Notes: generated by a model from the letters alone, not told the origin. DNA of 64,000 nucleotides from Arthrobacter sp. ok362 (GCF_900102785.1 NZ_FNGC01000010.1:1-64000); one strand, 5' to 3'. Shown: positions 1 through 8,848, numbered from the stretch's first letter. A program made the numbers and translations.

Positions 1-2534
1 GTGGCGGGCGACCAGTGGATGTTGCCGCCTTGGAACTTCTGGTAGCAGCCGCCGTTGATCAGGCCGCAGGTTTCCTTGCCCGTCGGGTAGCCGAGCTTTC
101 CGCGGGAGGAACCCAGGCTCGCCCAGGCGGTCCAGATCGGCCCTGAGGTAGCGACAGCGCCCGCCGCAGCGGTCCAGTGGATGAGACCTCCCTGGAAGGA
201 CTGATCGCAGCTGCCGACCTGTCCGCAGATTTCATTGCTGGTCGGGTAACCGAGCTTTCCGTTTTCGTAGCCCTGGGCGCCCCATGCTTTGCGGATCGGG
301 TCCCACGTGGCGAACGCTCCGACTCCGGGAGCGTAGTGGATTGCCCCTCCCTGGAACGTCTGGGAGCAGCCTCCCTTAGCCAGGCCGCAGACCTCATTAG
401 CGGTGGGGTAGCCGAGCCTTCCGTTTTCGTAGGCAAGGTTTCCCCAAGCACCGCGGATGCCGCCCCATGTGGCAACCGCGCCGGTGCCGGGCGACCAGTG
501 GATGGTGCCGCCTTGGAACGTCTGATAGCAGCCGCCGTTTACCAGTCCGCAGGTTTCCTTGCCGGACGGGTAACCCAATTTCCCCTTTTCGTAGCCCAAG
601 CTCGCCCAAGTGGCGCGAATGGCGCCCCAGGTGGCGAAGGCGCCGCTGGCCGGCGACCAGTGGATGGTGCCGCCTTGGAAGCTCTGGTAGCAGCCGCCGC
701 TAAGCAGCCCGCAGACCTCATTGGCCAACGGGTAGCCGAGCTTGCCGTTCTCGTAGCCCACGCTGGCCCAGGCCGCGCGGATCGCACCGAGGGTGGCAAC
801 CGCGCCGGTGCCGGGCGACCAATGGATGGTGCCGCCTTGGAACGTCTGATAGCAGCCGCCCCGAGTCAGCCCGCAGCGCTGACTGCTGGTCGGGTAGCCA
901 AGTTTGCCCTTTTCGTATCCCAAGGCGCCCCAGGAGGCGCGGATCGCACCGACCGTTGCGACGGCGCCGGTGCTTGGTGTCCAGTGGACAGAACCGCCCT
1001 GAAAACTTCTGTAGCACCCGCCGGCCCTTAGCCCGCACGCGACGGCGGATGTCGGGCTGCCAAGGGCGGGTGTGGCTTGAGCGACAGGGTCGATTGCTCT
1101 GCCGGCTATTGAGAGTATCGACTCGACCGTCACGCTTGCGGAGGCGGAGGTGATCGCGTCAATGCTTACCCGTGTGCCGGCATGGGTGGTAAAGGTTTGT
1201 CCCACTTGCCAGGTCTGGCGGGGATTGTAGTAGCCGGAGAACGGTTTGGAATCCGGCAGCAGAATCAGCGAGCCGGCCCCCAGCTGCTGGACAATTTTGA
1301 CGCCGCTATTCAGATCCACAGCCTCGGTGGTGTCATAGCTGACGGGCAGCCGCAGCTCCAGGAAATAGACTTCCCCGCTGACGGGATCCGTAAACTTCAC
1401 TGCCCGGTTCGCGTCGGTGCCAGCCCATGCCATCAGGGTGAATTTCTTCGCGCCGGTGAGGGTCCCTGCGTCTACGATTTCGTCGCCGCGGCCAAACCCC
1501 CCGTAGGCCCAAAGGGTTGAGCTGATGGCGGGCTGGCTGCGCTGAGAGATGCCCATCAGATCCAGGCTGTCGCCGTATTCACGGATGTAGCAGCTGGAAT
1601 CGGCGAATGTCCCGTCCGGGTTCGTGGCGACATCTTGGGCGCCGCTTCCGCACTGAAGGCTGTTTGCGTGCATGAGGCCGAGCACGTGCCCGAATTCGTG
1701 CGTCAGGACGCTGTTGGTTAATGTCGCGGGGAGCGGCATGATGACCCGCCCGCTGGTGCCCTGATAACTCCAGCCGGCGCCATACGCGCCGTCGGAGAGT
1801 GTGGGTGTGGAGACGAAGACCACGAGGGCGGTATTGGGGCTGGGTGTCCATCCGAGTTCTCCGGCAATCGTGTTCATCATGTCCGGGTAACGCTGCGTTG
1901 AGGTGGCCTTGCTGCTGCGGCTCTCCACCTTGGTCACGGTCATCGACAAGCGGCCGTTGGACATTCTCTTCCAGTAGTTGCTGCTGGTGGTGATGGCAGC
2001 CTGGGCGGCTGCTTGTGGAATGGTTGCCTTCTTGTCGGCCAACTGGACCAGGACCAGGCGTACTTTGATGTCGCCGGTGCGGGTAAGCGAGTAGGACTCC
2101 GTGGTCCGTGCCGTCGCTGAGGCGCCGGCTGGTGCACCCTTTTTGCCGACCGGGGGCGGGTTTTCGAACGTGTGCGCAATGAAGGGCTCGTCGGAGCCTC
2201 CCACCGGGAGCGACTCAACCGTTGTGAGCGGCGGGCTGACCCTGGCGGTGGCGGAGGGACTTGGCGTCGGCTGGACCGTTTCCGCGCTGGGTGCCGGGGC
2301 TGCAGTGGGTGGCGGCGTCGGGGTTGCTGCCGGAGCTACCGGAGCAGGCGGCGTCGAGGTTGCTGCCGGAGCTACCGGAGCAGGCGGCGTCGGGGTTGCT
2401 GCCGTAGCTGCCGAAGCGGTTGCGGTAGCGGCCGCGACGGGCGTCGGCGATTGCTCAGCGCGGGCTGGCGCCGTGCCGGTGGCTGGGACCGAAGCCAAGG
2501 CAAGGACTAGCGCGGCAAACAACGCAGTCTTCAT
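1..2534 (-). CDS. Secreted metzincin-type zinc metalloprotease with C-terminal LGFP repeats (3' end cut off by window edge)
   Basis: An open frame of at least 844 codons starts at ATG 2534 and runs off the left edge without a stop. Residues 1-27 form a signal peptide (MKT, hydrophobic core, ARA-EQ). Residues 28-110 are a Pro/Ala/Thr-rich linker with a 36-bp tandem duplication (about 2328-2400). The catalytic domain carries the full metzincin zinc motif HEFGHVLGLMH at residues 279-289 and a downstream LDLMG Met-turn around Met327. From residue 491 to the edge run six complete and one partial LGFP repeats of about 54 residues. Each has LGYP, a CGL..GGC cysteine pair and FQGG.IHW. LGFP repeats are known in secreted actinobacterial proteins and are thought to bind the cell envelope. 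I infer an exported or wall-associated protease; the substrate is unknown. It resembles M11/M12-like 'reprolysin-type' bacterial proteins, but the exact family is not certain. Confidence 0.85.
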   Translation of the reverse strand, partial: MKTALFAALVLALASVPATGTAPARAEQSPTPVAAATATASAATAATPTPPAPVAPAATSTPPAPVAPAATPTPPPTAAPAPSAETVQPTPSPSATARVSPPLTTVESLPVGGSDEPFIAHTFENPPPVGKKGAPAGASATARTTESYSLTRTGDIKVRLVLVQLADKKATIPQAAAQAAITTSSNYWKRMSNGRLSMTVTKVESRSSKATSTQRYPDMMNTIAGELGWTPSPNTALVVFVSTPTLSDGAYGAGWSYQGTSGRVIMPLPATLTNSVLTHEFGHVLGLMHANSLQCGSGAQDVATNPDGTFADSSCYIREYGDSLDLMGISQRSQPAISSTLWAYGGFGRGDEIVDAGTLTGAKKFTLMAWAGTDANRAVKFTDPVSGEVYFLELRLPVSYDTTEAVDLNSGVKIVQQLGAGSLILLPDSKPFSGYYNPRQTWQVGQTFTTHAGTRVSIDAITSASASVTVESILSIAGRAIDPVAQATPALGSPTSAVACGLRAGGCYRSFQGGSVHWTPSTGAVATVGAIRASWGALGYEKGKLGYPTSSQRCGLTRGGCYQTFQGGTIHWSPGTGAVATLGAIRAAWASVGYENGKLGYPLANEVCGLLSGGCYQSFQGGTIHWSPASGAFATWGAIRATWASLGYEKGKLGYPSGKETCGLVNGGCYQTFQGGTIHWSPGTGAVATWGGIRGAWGNLAYENGRLGYPTANEVCGLAKGGCSQTFQGGAIHYAPGVGAFATWDPIRKAWGAQGYENGKLGYPTSNEICGQVGSCDQSFQGGLIHWTAAAGAVATSGPIWTAWASLGSSRGKLGYPTGKETCGLINGGCYQKFQGGNIHWSPA

Positions 2535-2739
2535 CCGTAAGGAGTTCACGTTTATCTTTCATGAGACGGCCGTCCAGCCGACGGGTCAGCTGAACGGCCG
2601 CAAGAGACCAAAGAGGACGTCAGTCTACGGATGGCAGGCCGTAATAACGGGGAACCTGCGCCAAACTTTCGACTTGGGTGTCCAATCGTTGCCGAATCTT
2701 GAGCAACCGCGCTTGTGAAGAAATACGGGCCCGGCCAGC

Positions 2740-3918
2740 TCAGCCGGCCAGCTCGAGTTCCAGCGCGTTGGCCTCAACGAAGTCCAGGGCATGCCGGATG
2801 GCGCCCACCGTGACGATCTTGTCGCCTAGGGGCGAGACCGTCACGCGCGGCGGGGTGGCGGTGAAGCGGGGGAGCCGCGCTGTGATGCCCGGCAGGAGGG
2901 CGCCGGCCGACTCGGCGACGGCGCCGCCGATCACCACTTGCTCGGGGTTGATCAGGCTCGCGATCGAGGCGATGACGCGCGCCATGCGCTCCGAGATCCG
3001 GTCCAGGATCGCCAGCGCCGCCGCGTCTCCTGCCGCCGCGTCCTCGAAGACGCGCGGCGCGCTTGCAGGGCCGCCCGCGGACGGTCCGCCGCCCGCCGCT
3101 GACCACTGCCTCGCCAGGGCAGCAATGCCGTCGCTGGAGCCAACGCCCTCCACCATGTCCAGATAGCCCATCTCGCCGGCGGCCCCGCCGCGGCCGTGGA
3201 GCAGTCGCCCGGATTCCATCACCCCGGCGCCCAGGCGTTCGCCCGCCAGGAGCACCACCAGATCGTCCACGCCCGCGCCGGAGCCGCGCCAGCGCTCACC
3301 GAGCGCGGCCAGGTTGGCGTCGTTCTCCAGGAGTACCGTCCAGCCGTGCAGGTCCTTCAGCGCGGAGCGGAGCCCGACGTCGAACAGGCTCCAGAACCGC
3401 TGGGTCACGAGCACGTTCCCGTCCCGGTCCACCGGTGCGGCGATTCCGGCACCGACGGCCAGCACCGTGCCCGGGTCTGTTCCCGCGGCCTCCAGCGCCT
3501 GGCGGCAGGCGAGATCGATGACGCCGATCCGCTCCTGCGCAGGGATGTCCGCCGCGCGGAAGCTCTCGCTGGACCGGCCGATGACCGTGCCGCGGAGGTC
3601 TGCCACGGCGGCTGTGGTGGTTGCGGCGCCGATGTCGAGGCCCAGCACGAACCCTGCCTCCCGGTTGAAGGCAAACCGTCGGGCCGGGCGGCCCTTCCGC
3701 GGATTGGCCGGGACTGTGCGGGGCTGGTCCAGCTCCACGATCCAGCCCCGGCCGATCAGGTCCTCGCAGACGGCAATCACCGAGGCCCGGGTGAGTCCGG
3801 TCAGGGCCATCAGCTCGGTTCCGGTGGCAACGTCGGCTCCGCGGATGTGGCGCAGCACGGCCTGGGCGTTGACGCGGCGCAGCAGCTGCGGTGTGGCGGC
3901 GGCTGCGTGCGGCATCAC
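2740..3918 (-). CDS. ROK-family transcriptional repressor
   Basis: The protein has 392 residues. An N-terminal winged helix-turn-helix (about residues 10-70, with ELMALTGLTRASVIAVCEDLIGRG) is followed by a ROK sugar-kinase-like domain beginning GLDIGAATTTAAVADLRG. The cysteine cluster that binds structural zinc in many ROK proteins (CxCGxxGCxE) is missing: after HGRGGAAGEMGYLDM the sequence goes on without Cys, so zinc-dependent folding is not expected. The start is GTG 3918 (or ATG 3915), behind AGGAGAGG. It is transcribed divergently from the alpha-glucosidase at 4018, so it most likely represses that operon and itself in response to a glucoside or its breakdown product. The ligand cannot be read from the sequence. 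Confidence 0.9.
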   Translation of the reverse strand: MMPHAAAATPQLLRRVNAQAVLRHIRGADVATGTELMALTGLTRASVIAVCEDLIGRGWIVELDQPRTVPANPRKGRPARRFAFNREAGFVLGLDIGAATTTAAVADLRGTVIGRSSESFRAADIPAQERIGVIDLACRQALEAAGTDPGTVLAVGAGIAAPVDRDGNVLVTQRFWSLFDVGLRSALKDLHGWTVLLENDANLAALGERWRGSGAGVDDLVVLLAGERLGAGVMESGRLLHGRGGAAGEMGYLDMVEGVGSSDGIAALARQWSAAGGGPSAGGPASAPRVFEDAAAGDAAALAILDRISERMARVIASIASLINPEQVVIGGAVAESAGALLPGITARLPRFTATPPRVTVSPLGDKIVTVGAIRHALDFVEANALELELAG

Positions 3919-3963
3919 TTCTTGACCTCTCCTGTTCCCGGACCCATAATTGTTCAGGAATAT

Positions 3964-3982
3964 ATTTAGCTTGTATCTAAAT
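3964..3982. promoter_or_regulatory. Candidate ROK operator (inverted repeat)
   Basis: ATTTAG-N7-CTAAAT lies in an AT-rich patch of the 99-bp gap between the divergent ROK and GH13 genes, 36 bp before the GH13 start. Its position and symmetry suit a shared operator. The assignment is inferred from position only. Confidence 0.45.
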
Positions 3983-4017
3983 TACCAGAAGCCCTCCCAG
4001 ACCCGAAGGAATCTCCT

Positions 4018-5724
4018 TTGACCAACACCGCCACGCTGGCAACCCTGTCCGGTTCCGACCTCGCCGCCGACCCCAACTGGTGGCGCCAGGCCTCGGTGTA
4101 CCAGATCTACCCGCGGAGCTTTTCCGATTCCAACGGTGACGGCCTGGGCGATATCAAGGGCATCACCGCCAAGGTCCCGTACTTGAAGGAACTCGGGATC
4201 GACGCCGTCTGGCTCTCCCCGTTCTACCCCTCGGCGCTGGCCGACGGCGGCTACGACGTCGACGACTACCGCGACGTGGACCCCAAGCTCGGCACCCTGG
4301 CGGACTTCGACGAGATGTCCGCCGCGCTGCACGCTGCCGGCATCAAGCTGATCGCCGACATCGTCCCCAACCACTCCTCGAACCGGCACGAATGGTTCCA
4401 GGAGGCCTTGGCCTCCCCGCGCGGATCCGCCGCCCGCGAGCGCTACATCTTCCGCGACGGCCTCGGCGAGAACGGCGAGCTCCCGCCCTCGGACTGGGAG
4501 TCCGTCTTCGGCGGCCCTGCCTGGGAGCGGATCACCGAGCCCGACGGCACGCCCGGCCAGTGGTACATGCACATCTTCGCCAAGGAACAGCCGGACCTGA
4601 ACTGGGCCAACCGCGAAATCCGTGACGACTTCCTCAAGACGCTCCGCTTCTGGTCGGACCGCGGCGTGGACGGCTTCCGCGTCGACGTCGCCCACGCGCT
4701 GACCAAGGACCTCACCGAGCCGCTCATCTCCAAGGTGGAGCTCAGCGCCGCCAACACCGGCACGGACGGATTCCCCGACGGCTCGCACCCGTTCTGGGAC
4801 CGCGACGAAGTCCACGAGGTCTACGCCGAATGGCGCGAGGTGTTCAACGAGTACAACCCGCCGCGCACCGCCGTCGCCGAGGCTTGGGTGCACGCCACCC
4901 GGCGCGCCCGCTACGCCAGCCCGGAGGGCCTGGGCCAGGCGTTCAACTTCGACCTCCTGCAGGCCGACTTCGACGCCGGCGAGTTCCGCGAAATCATTGC
5001 CCGGAACCTCGCCGAGGCCACGGAATCCGGGGCCTCCTCCACCTGGGTCTTCTCCAACCACGACGTCGTCCGCCACGCCACCCGCTACGGCCTGCCCCGG
5101 GGCGGCGGCAAGCACGCCCAGGGCCAGGACGGTAAGGGCTGGCTGCTGGCCGGCGCCCCGGTCGAAGAGCTCGACGTCGAGCTCGGCCTGCGCCGGGCCC
5201 GCGCCGCCACCTTGCTGATGCTGGCCCTGCCGGGTTCCGCCTACCTCTACCAGGGCGAGGAACTGGGCCTGCAGGAAGTCGCGGAGATCCCCGACGCCGA
5301 GCGCCAGGACCCCACCTTCTTCCGGAACAAGGGCGTAGAGATCGGCCGCGACGGCTGCCGCGTGCCGCTGCCGTGGGCTCCGGAGGGCACTTCGTTCGGC
5401 TTCGGCGCCGGCGCGGCTCACCTGCCCCAGCCGGCCTGGTTCAGCCGCTACGCCGTGGCAGCCCAGGACGGCGTGGAAGGCTCCACCCTGGAGCTCTACC
5501 GCAAGGCCCTGAGGCTGCGCCGCGAACTGCAGACCTCGGAGGAACTGCAATGGCAGGAGTCCGGCAGCGCCGACGTCCTGCGCTTCAGCCGTCCCGGCGG
5601 CTGGCAGACGGTGACCAACTTTGGCGACGCACCGGTTGACCTGCCTGCCGGCGAGGTGCTGGTCAGCAGCGGCCCGCTGGCGGGTGGACAGCTGCCGGCC
5701 AACACCACCGTCTGGCTGCGGTGA
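4018..5724 (+). CDS. Glycoside hydrolase family 13, alpha-glucosidase type
   Basis: The protein has 568 residues and starts at TTG 4018, 7 nt after GAAGGA. The (beta/alpha)8 amylase fold is evident from WWRQASVYQIYPRSF near the N-terminus and the conserved region ADIVPNHSSNRHEWF. The expected catalytic triad is present: nucleophile Asp223 in GFRVDVAHAL, acid/base Glu288 in VAEAW, and Asp349 in FSNHD. There is no signal peptide, so it should act in the cytoplasm on imported maltose, isomaltose, sucrose-like or trehalose-derived oligosaccharides. The region II motif fits the actinobacterial alpha-glucosidase branch, but exact linkage specificity cannot be read. It overlaps the next gene by 4 bp (GTGA), so the two form an operon, probably under the ROK repressor. 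Confidence 0.9.
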   Translation: MTNTATLATLSGSDLAADPNWWRQASVYQIYPRSFSDSNGDGLGDIKGITAKVPYLKELGIDAVWLSPFYPSALADGGYDVDDYRDVDPKLGTLADFDEMSAALHAAGIKLIADIVPNHSSNRHEWFQEALASPRGSAARERYIFRDGLGENGELPPSDWESVFGGPAWERITEPDGTPGQWYMHIFAKEQPDLNWANREIRDDFLKTLRFWSDRGVDGFRVDVAHALTKDLTEPLISKVELSAANTGTDGFPDGSHPFWDRDEVHEVYAEWREVFNEYNPPRTAVAEAWVHATRRARYASPEGLGQAFNFDLLQADFDAGEFREIIARNLAEATESGASSTWVFSNHDVVRHATRYGLPRGGGKHAQGQDGKGWLLAGAPVEELDVELGLRRARAATLLMLALPGSAYLYQGEELGLQEVAEIPDAERQDPTFFRNKGVEIGRDGCRVPLPWAPEGTSFGFGAGAAHLPQPAWFSRYAVAAQDGVEGSTLELYRKALRLRRELQTSEELQWQESGSADVLRFSRPGGWQTVTNFGDAPVDLPAGEVLVSSGPLAGGQLPANTTVWLR

Positions 5725-6716
5725 GCCCGGCGCCGAAGGATTCGTTGGGCACGTCCGCGCTCGAGGTGAACCTCGCCCAGGAGCTCGTCTATGGCTGCAT
5801 GGGCCTGGGCGGCAGCTGGGCGGCGGAATCGTATTCGTCCGCAGATGTGGAGGAGGCGGCCACCGCCGTCGATGCCGCCATGGGCGTGGGCATCACGCTC
5901 TTTGACCATGCGGACATCTACCGCCATGGCAAAGCCGAGGCCGTCTTCGGCGAGGTCCTGGCCCGGACCCCCGGGCTGCGGGAGAAGATCCGGCTGCAGA
6001 CCAAGTGCGGCATCCGGCTGGGCGAGCAGGGCCTGGAGACGTACTACGACCTCAGCCGGGACGGCATCCTGGAGCGGGTCAACGAAAGCCTGGCCCGGCT
6101 CCGGACGGACTACGTCGACGTGCTCCTGCTGCACCGTCCCGATCCCCTGATGGATCCGGCGGAGGTGGCGTCCGCCGTCGGGCAGCTCATGGCCGAGGGC
6201 AAAGTGCGTGCCGTGGGCGTGTCCAACATGTCCGGCCCGCAGATCGAGATGCTGCAGGACCGGCTCGAGGTGCCCGTGGTGGCCAACCAGCTCGAAATGA
6301 GCCTGCTGAAGCGTGCCTGGCTCGAAAGCACGGTGCTGGTCAACCATGCCGAGGGCACGGACTACAGCTTCCCGCACGGCACCGTGGAGCACTGCGTCCG
6401 GAACGGCATCCGGCTGCAGGCATACGGGTCGCTGGCCCGGGGCCTGTACACCGGGGCGCCGGCCGCCGTGCCGACGCCGGCAGAAGAGGCCACCACCGCC
6501 ATTGTGGCCGCCCTGGCCGCAGAGAAGGGGACCACGGGGGAGGCGATTGTGCTGGGCTGGCTCATGAAGCACCCAGCCGGGATTGCGCCCGTGATCGGCA
6601 CGGCCAACCCGGACAGGATCCTCGCCTGCGCCGGTGCCGCCGAGGCCGCCGCAGCGATGACCCGCGCCGAATGGTACGGCCTCTGGGTCGCGGCCAGGGG
6701 AAGCAACATCCCCTAG
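5721..6716 (+). CDS. Aldo/keto reductase (YdhF-like)
   Basis: The protein has 331 residues. Its GTG start overlaps the stop of the alpha-glucosidase gene by 4 bp, so the two are translationally coupled. The AKR catalytic tetrad is visible: Asp62 and Tyr67 in FDHADIY, Lys95 in LQTKCG, and His138 in LLLHRPDP. Further AKR landmarks are the GVSNMS stretch and the C-terminal PVIGTANPDRI nucleotide-binding loop. It should reduce a carbonyl, or oxidise a sugar alcohol, with NADP(H). Co-transcription with a glucosidase suggests a sugar-derived substrate, but that is inference. Confidence 0.85.
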   Translation: MSPAPKDSLGTSALEVNLAQELVYGCMGLGGSWAAESYSSADVEEAATAVDAAMGVGITLFDHADIYRHGKAEAVFGEVLARTPGLREKIRLQTKCGIRLGEQGLETYYDLSRDGILERVNESLARLRTDYVDVLLLHRPDPLMDPAEVASAVGQLMAEGKVRAVGVSNMSGPQIEMLQDRLEVPVVANQLEMSLLKRAWLESTVLVNHAEGTDYSFPHGTVEHCVRNGIRLQAYGSLARGLYTGAPAAVPTPAEEATTAIVAALAAEKGTTGEAIVLGWLMKHPAGIAPVIGTANPDRILACAGAAEAAAAMTRAEWYGLWVAARGSNIP

Positions 6717-6735
6717 CCCGTCCCGCCGGCACTCA

Positions 6736-6801
6736 CCCAACCAGCTGGCAGTCGAGGCCGTTTTGAGCGCTGAAAACGGCTTCTGCTGCCGGCTGGTTGG
6801 G
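6736..6801. repeat. 66-bp intergenic imperfect palindrome
   Basis: The outer arms are CCCAACCAGCTGGCAG (6736-6751) and a 15/16 complementary copy at 6786-6801. A symmetric 5x5 internal loop follows, then perfect inner arms GCCGTTTT/AAAACGGC (6757-6764, 6773-6780) and an 8-nt loop. There is no T-tract, so a simple terminator is a poor explanation. A REP-like interspersed element is more likely. Confidence 0.6.
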
Positions 6802-6874
6802 CATGGACGTGATTTTGGTCGTAATGGTCGCCCCTGAGGGCCGGATCGCTTAGCGGCAAGTGCCCTCGGGCGGC

Positions 6875-6880
6875 TAGCGT
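6875..6880 (+). promoter_or_regulatory. -10 box TAGCGT, leaderless start
   Basis: TAGCGT sits exactly 6 nt before ATG 6887, which has no ribosome binding site. This predicts transcription starting at the start codon. Confidence 0.6.
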
Positions 6881-6886
6881 AGATGC

Positions 6887-7750
6887 ATGACCTCTACCAC
6901 CACCGCCGAATCACTTCGGCCCCAGCGCAACATCCCGGCCGACATCGCCCGCTCCTGGCTGCTGGTGAACGCGATGAAGACCGACCTCTTCGACCAGTCC
7001 GCCGTCTCCCGGGCCGATGCGATCATCCTCGACATCGAAGACGCGGTGGACCCCTCCCAGAAGGACACCGCCCGCGCCAACGTCGTGAACTGGCTGACCG
7101 CCGGTGGCAGCGCGTGGGTCCGGATCAACGACGCCACCAGCCCGTTCTGGGCCGACGACCTCGCCGGGCTGCGCGGCACCCCCGGCCTGCTGGGCATCAT
7201 GCTGGCCAAAACCGAATCGGCCGACCAGGTCACGGAGAGTTTCCACCGGATGGACGGCAAGACCCCGGTCATCGCCCTGGTCGAGTCCGCCGTCGGCATC
7301 GAGGAAGCCAACAACATCGCGAAGGCCCAGGGTGCCTTCCGCCTGGCCTTCGGCTCGGGCGACTTCCGCCGCGACACGGGCATGGCGGCCACCGCCGAAG
7401 CCATGGCCTACCCCCGCGCCAAGCTGGTGGTGGCCAGCCGCGTCGGCAACCTGCCCGGCCCCATCGACGGCCCCACCGTCGGCACGAACCACCCGATCCT
7501 GCGCGAACAGACCGGCATCACCGTGATGATGGGGATGACCGGGAAGCTCTGCCTCGCGATCGACCAGACGCCGGTCATCAACGAGGTCATCAGCCCCACG
7601 CCCTCCGACGTCGCGTGGGCCACGGACTTCATGGCCGACTTCGAAGCCAGCGGCCGCGTCATCCGCGACGGTTCCGACCTGCCGCGCCTGGGCCGCGCCG
7701 AGAAGATCATGAAGCTCGCGGTAGCCTTTGGCGTGCAGCCGGCGCTGTAG
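6887..7750 (+). CDS. HpcH/HpaI aldolase / CitE-like CoA ester lyase
   Basis: The protein has 287 residues. The family core is visible: RSWLLVNAMKTD, then ADAIILDIEDAVDPSQK (the acidic pair that helps bind Mg2+), VRINDATSPFW, and ALVESAVGIEEANNIA (the metal-binding Glu region). Family members cleave or form C-C bonds of CoA-linked acids such as citryl-, malyl- or citramalyl-CoA. No partner lyase subunits (CitD/CitF) are nearby, so it is the stand-alone type whose substrate is usually unknown. Translation probably starts on a leaderless mRNA. The downstream DUF2797 gene starts 25 bp later. Confidence 0.85.
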   Translation: MTSTTTAESLRPQRNIPADIARSWLLVNAMKTDLFDQSAVSRADAIILDIEDAVDPSQKDTARANVVNWLTAGGSAWVRINDATSPFWADDLAGLRGTPGLLGIMLAKTESADQVTESFHRMDGKTPVIALVESAVGIEEANNIAKAQGAFRLAFGSGDFRRDTGMAATAEAMAYPRAKLVVASRVGNLPGPIDGPTVGTNHPILREQTGITVMMGMTGKLCLAIDQTPVINEVISPTPSDVAWATDFMADFEASGRVIRDGSDLPRLGRAEKIMKLAVAFGVQPAL

Positions 7751-7775
7751 CCGCCACACCACTCGAGGAGACCCC

Positions 7776-8732
7776 GTGACCGATACCCGCTATCTGGTTC
7801 ACGGGGTCTTTTGGGATGGTCCGGCTCCGGTGCCCGCCGCGCCGGGACTTGGACAGGCCGGCGGCGGGCTCCCGGTGTTGCGCCTGCAGGACCCTGACGG
7901 CACACGCACCGAACTGGCGCTCGGCGCCGGCGCCCGGCTCGGTTTCCGGCTCGCCGCCGAGGGGAAGCACTGCCTCGGGCACCACCAGGTGCACGGTCCC
8001 GCGGACAGGGACCACGTCCTTTGCCCCGCCCGGGCTGCCGCCACCCAGGGCAGCCAGTGCGAACGGTGCTTCGTGCTGGACGACTCCCGGCTCATCCACG
8101 ACTTCCACCGCGGCGGCCGGGTCCCGCCGGGCCTGCGCGCGTACCTGATGCAGCCGCACTGGCTTTACGTGGCCACCTTCGCCAACGGGGCCAGCAAGGT
8201 CGGCACCGCGTCCCACCTGCGCAAATGGAACCGGCTCGCCGAGCAGGGCGCCGTCGTCGCCCGGTACGTCGCCCGCGCCGAGGACGGCCGCGTGGTCCGC
8301 ATCCTTGAGGACATGATCACGCGCGACGCCGGGCTGCCGCAGCAGGTCCGCGCCGCTGCCAAGGCGGCTGCGCTCGTGGCGCCGGCAGCCGCCGTCGAAC
8401 TCGATGCCGTGAACGGGCGGCTGGCAGGGGAGGCCCGGACATTGCTCGCCGGCACCGGCGGGGAGGGCTTCGAGGTGGTGGATGAGCGGTGGGTCCGCCC
8501 GGAGCTCGCTGCCAGGGCCTGCGCCCAGGCCGCCCGGCATGCCTACCCCCACGACCTGGGCACCGGAGCGCACGGGTTCCGGGTCGACTCGCTGAGCGGC
8601 AGCATTGCGCTGGCGGCGCTGGAGGGCAGTGAACTGGAATTCGTGGTGAACCTGGGGCAGCTCAAGGCACGGATGATCGAACTCGGTGACCACGGCTCGG
8701 ACGTCCCGGCCGTGCAGGAGGCATTGTTCTGA
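7776..8732 (+). CDS. DUF2797 family protein
   Basis: The protein has 318 residues and starts at GTG 7776, 5 nt after GAGGAG. The central part carries a Cys/His pattern (HCLGHHQVHGP, CPARA, CERCF) that probably binds a metal. WLYVATFANGASKVGTA follows, a hallmark of DUF2797 proteins, and then a basic RKWNRLAEQG segment. That segment is loosely reminiscent of GIY-YIG nuclease folds. No biochemical role is established. It lies 25 bp after the CitE-like gene and may be co-transcribed, although the two functions have no obvious link. Confidence 0.75.
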   Translation: MTDTRYLVHGVFWDGPAPVPAAPGLGQAGGGLPVLRLQDPDGTRTELALGAGARLGFRLAAEGKHCLGHHQVHGPADRDHVLCPARAAATQGSQCERCFVLDDSRLIHDFHRGGRVPPGLRAYLMQPHWLYVATFANGASKVGTASHLRKWNRLAEQGAVVARYVARAEDGRVVRILEDMITRDAGLPQQVRAAAKAAALVAPAAAVELDAVNGRLAGEARTLLAGTGGEGFEVVDERWVRPELAARACAQAARHAYPHDLGTGAHGFRVDSLSGSIALAALEGSELEFVVNLGQLKARMIELGDHGSDVPAVQEALF

Positions 8733-8848
8733 GGCTGGAATTCCCCCGCGACGCGCAGAATACCGTGCGCGCCCGTATTCGGGGGTCGTCAGGCATTATG
8801 AGTGCCGCCAGGAATTTTACGGCTCGCGGCGTTGCCGGCGCGCCCCGG

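Noticed and set aside
177-1031. 284-codon plus-strand frame
   Set aside because: It is antisense to the LGFP repeats; its apparent repeats mirror the 162-bp coding repeat on the minus strand.
3982-5550. 522-codon minus-strand frame
   Set aside because: It is antisense to the alpha-glucosidase, which has all its catalytic residues.
8740-8800. CCCCC/GGGGG plus GAATAC/GTATTC hairpin after the DUF2797 gene
   Set aside because: It has a nine-base bulge and no T-tract; too weak to call a terminator.
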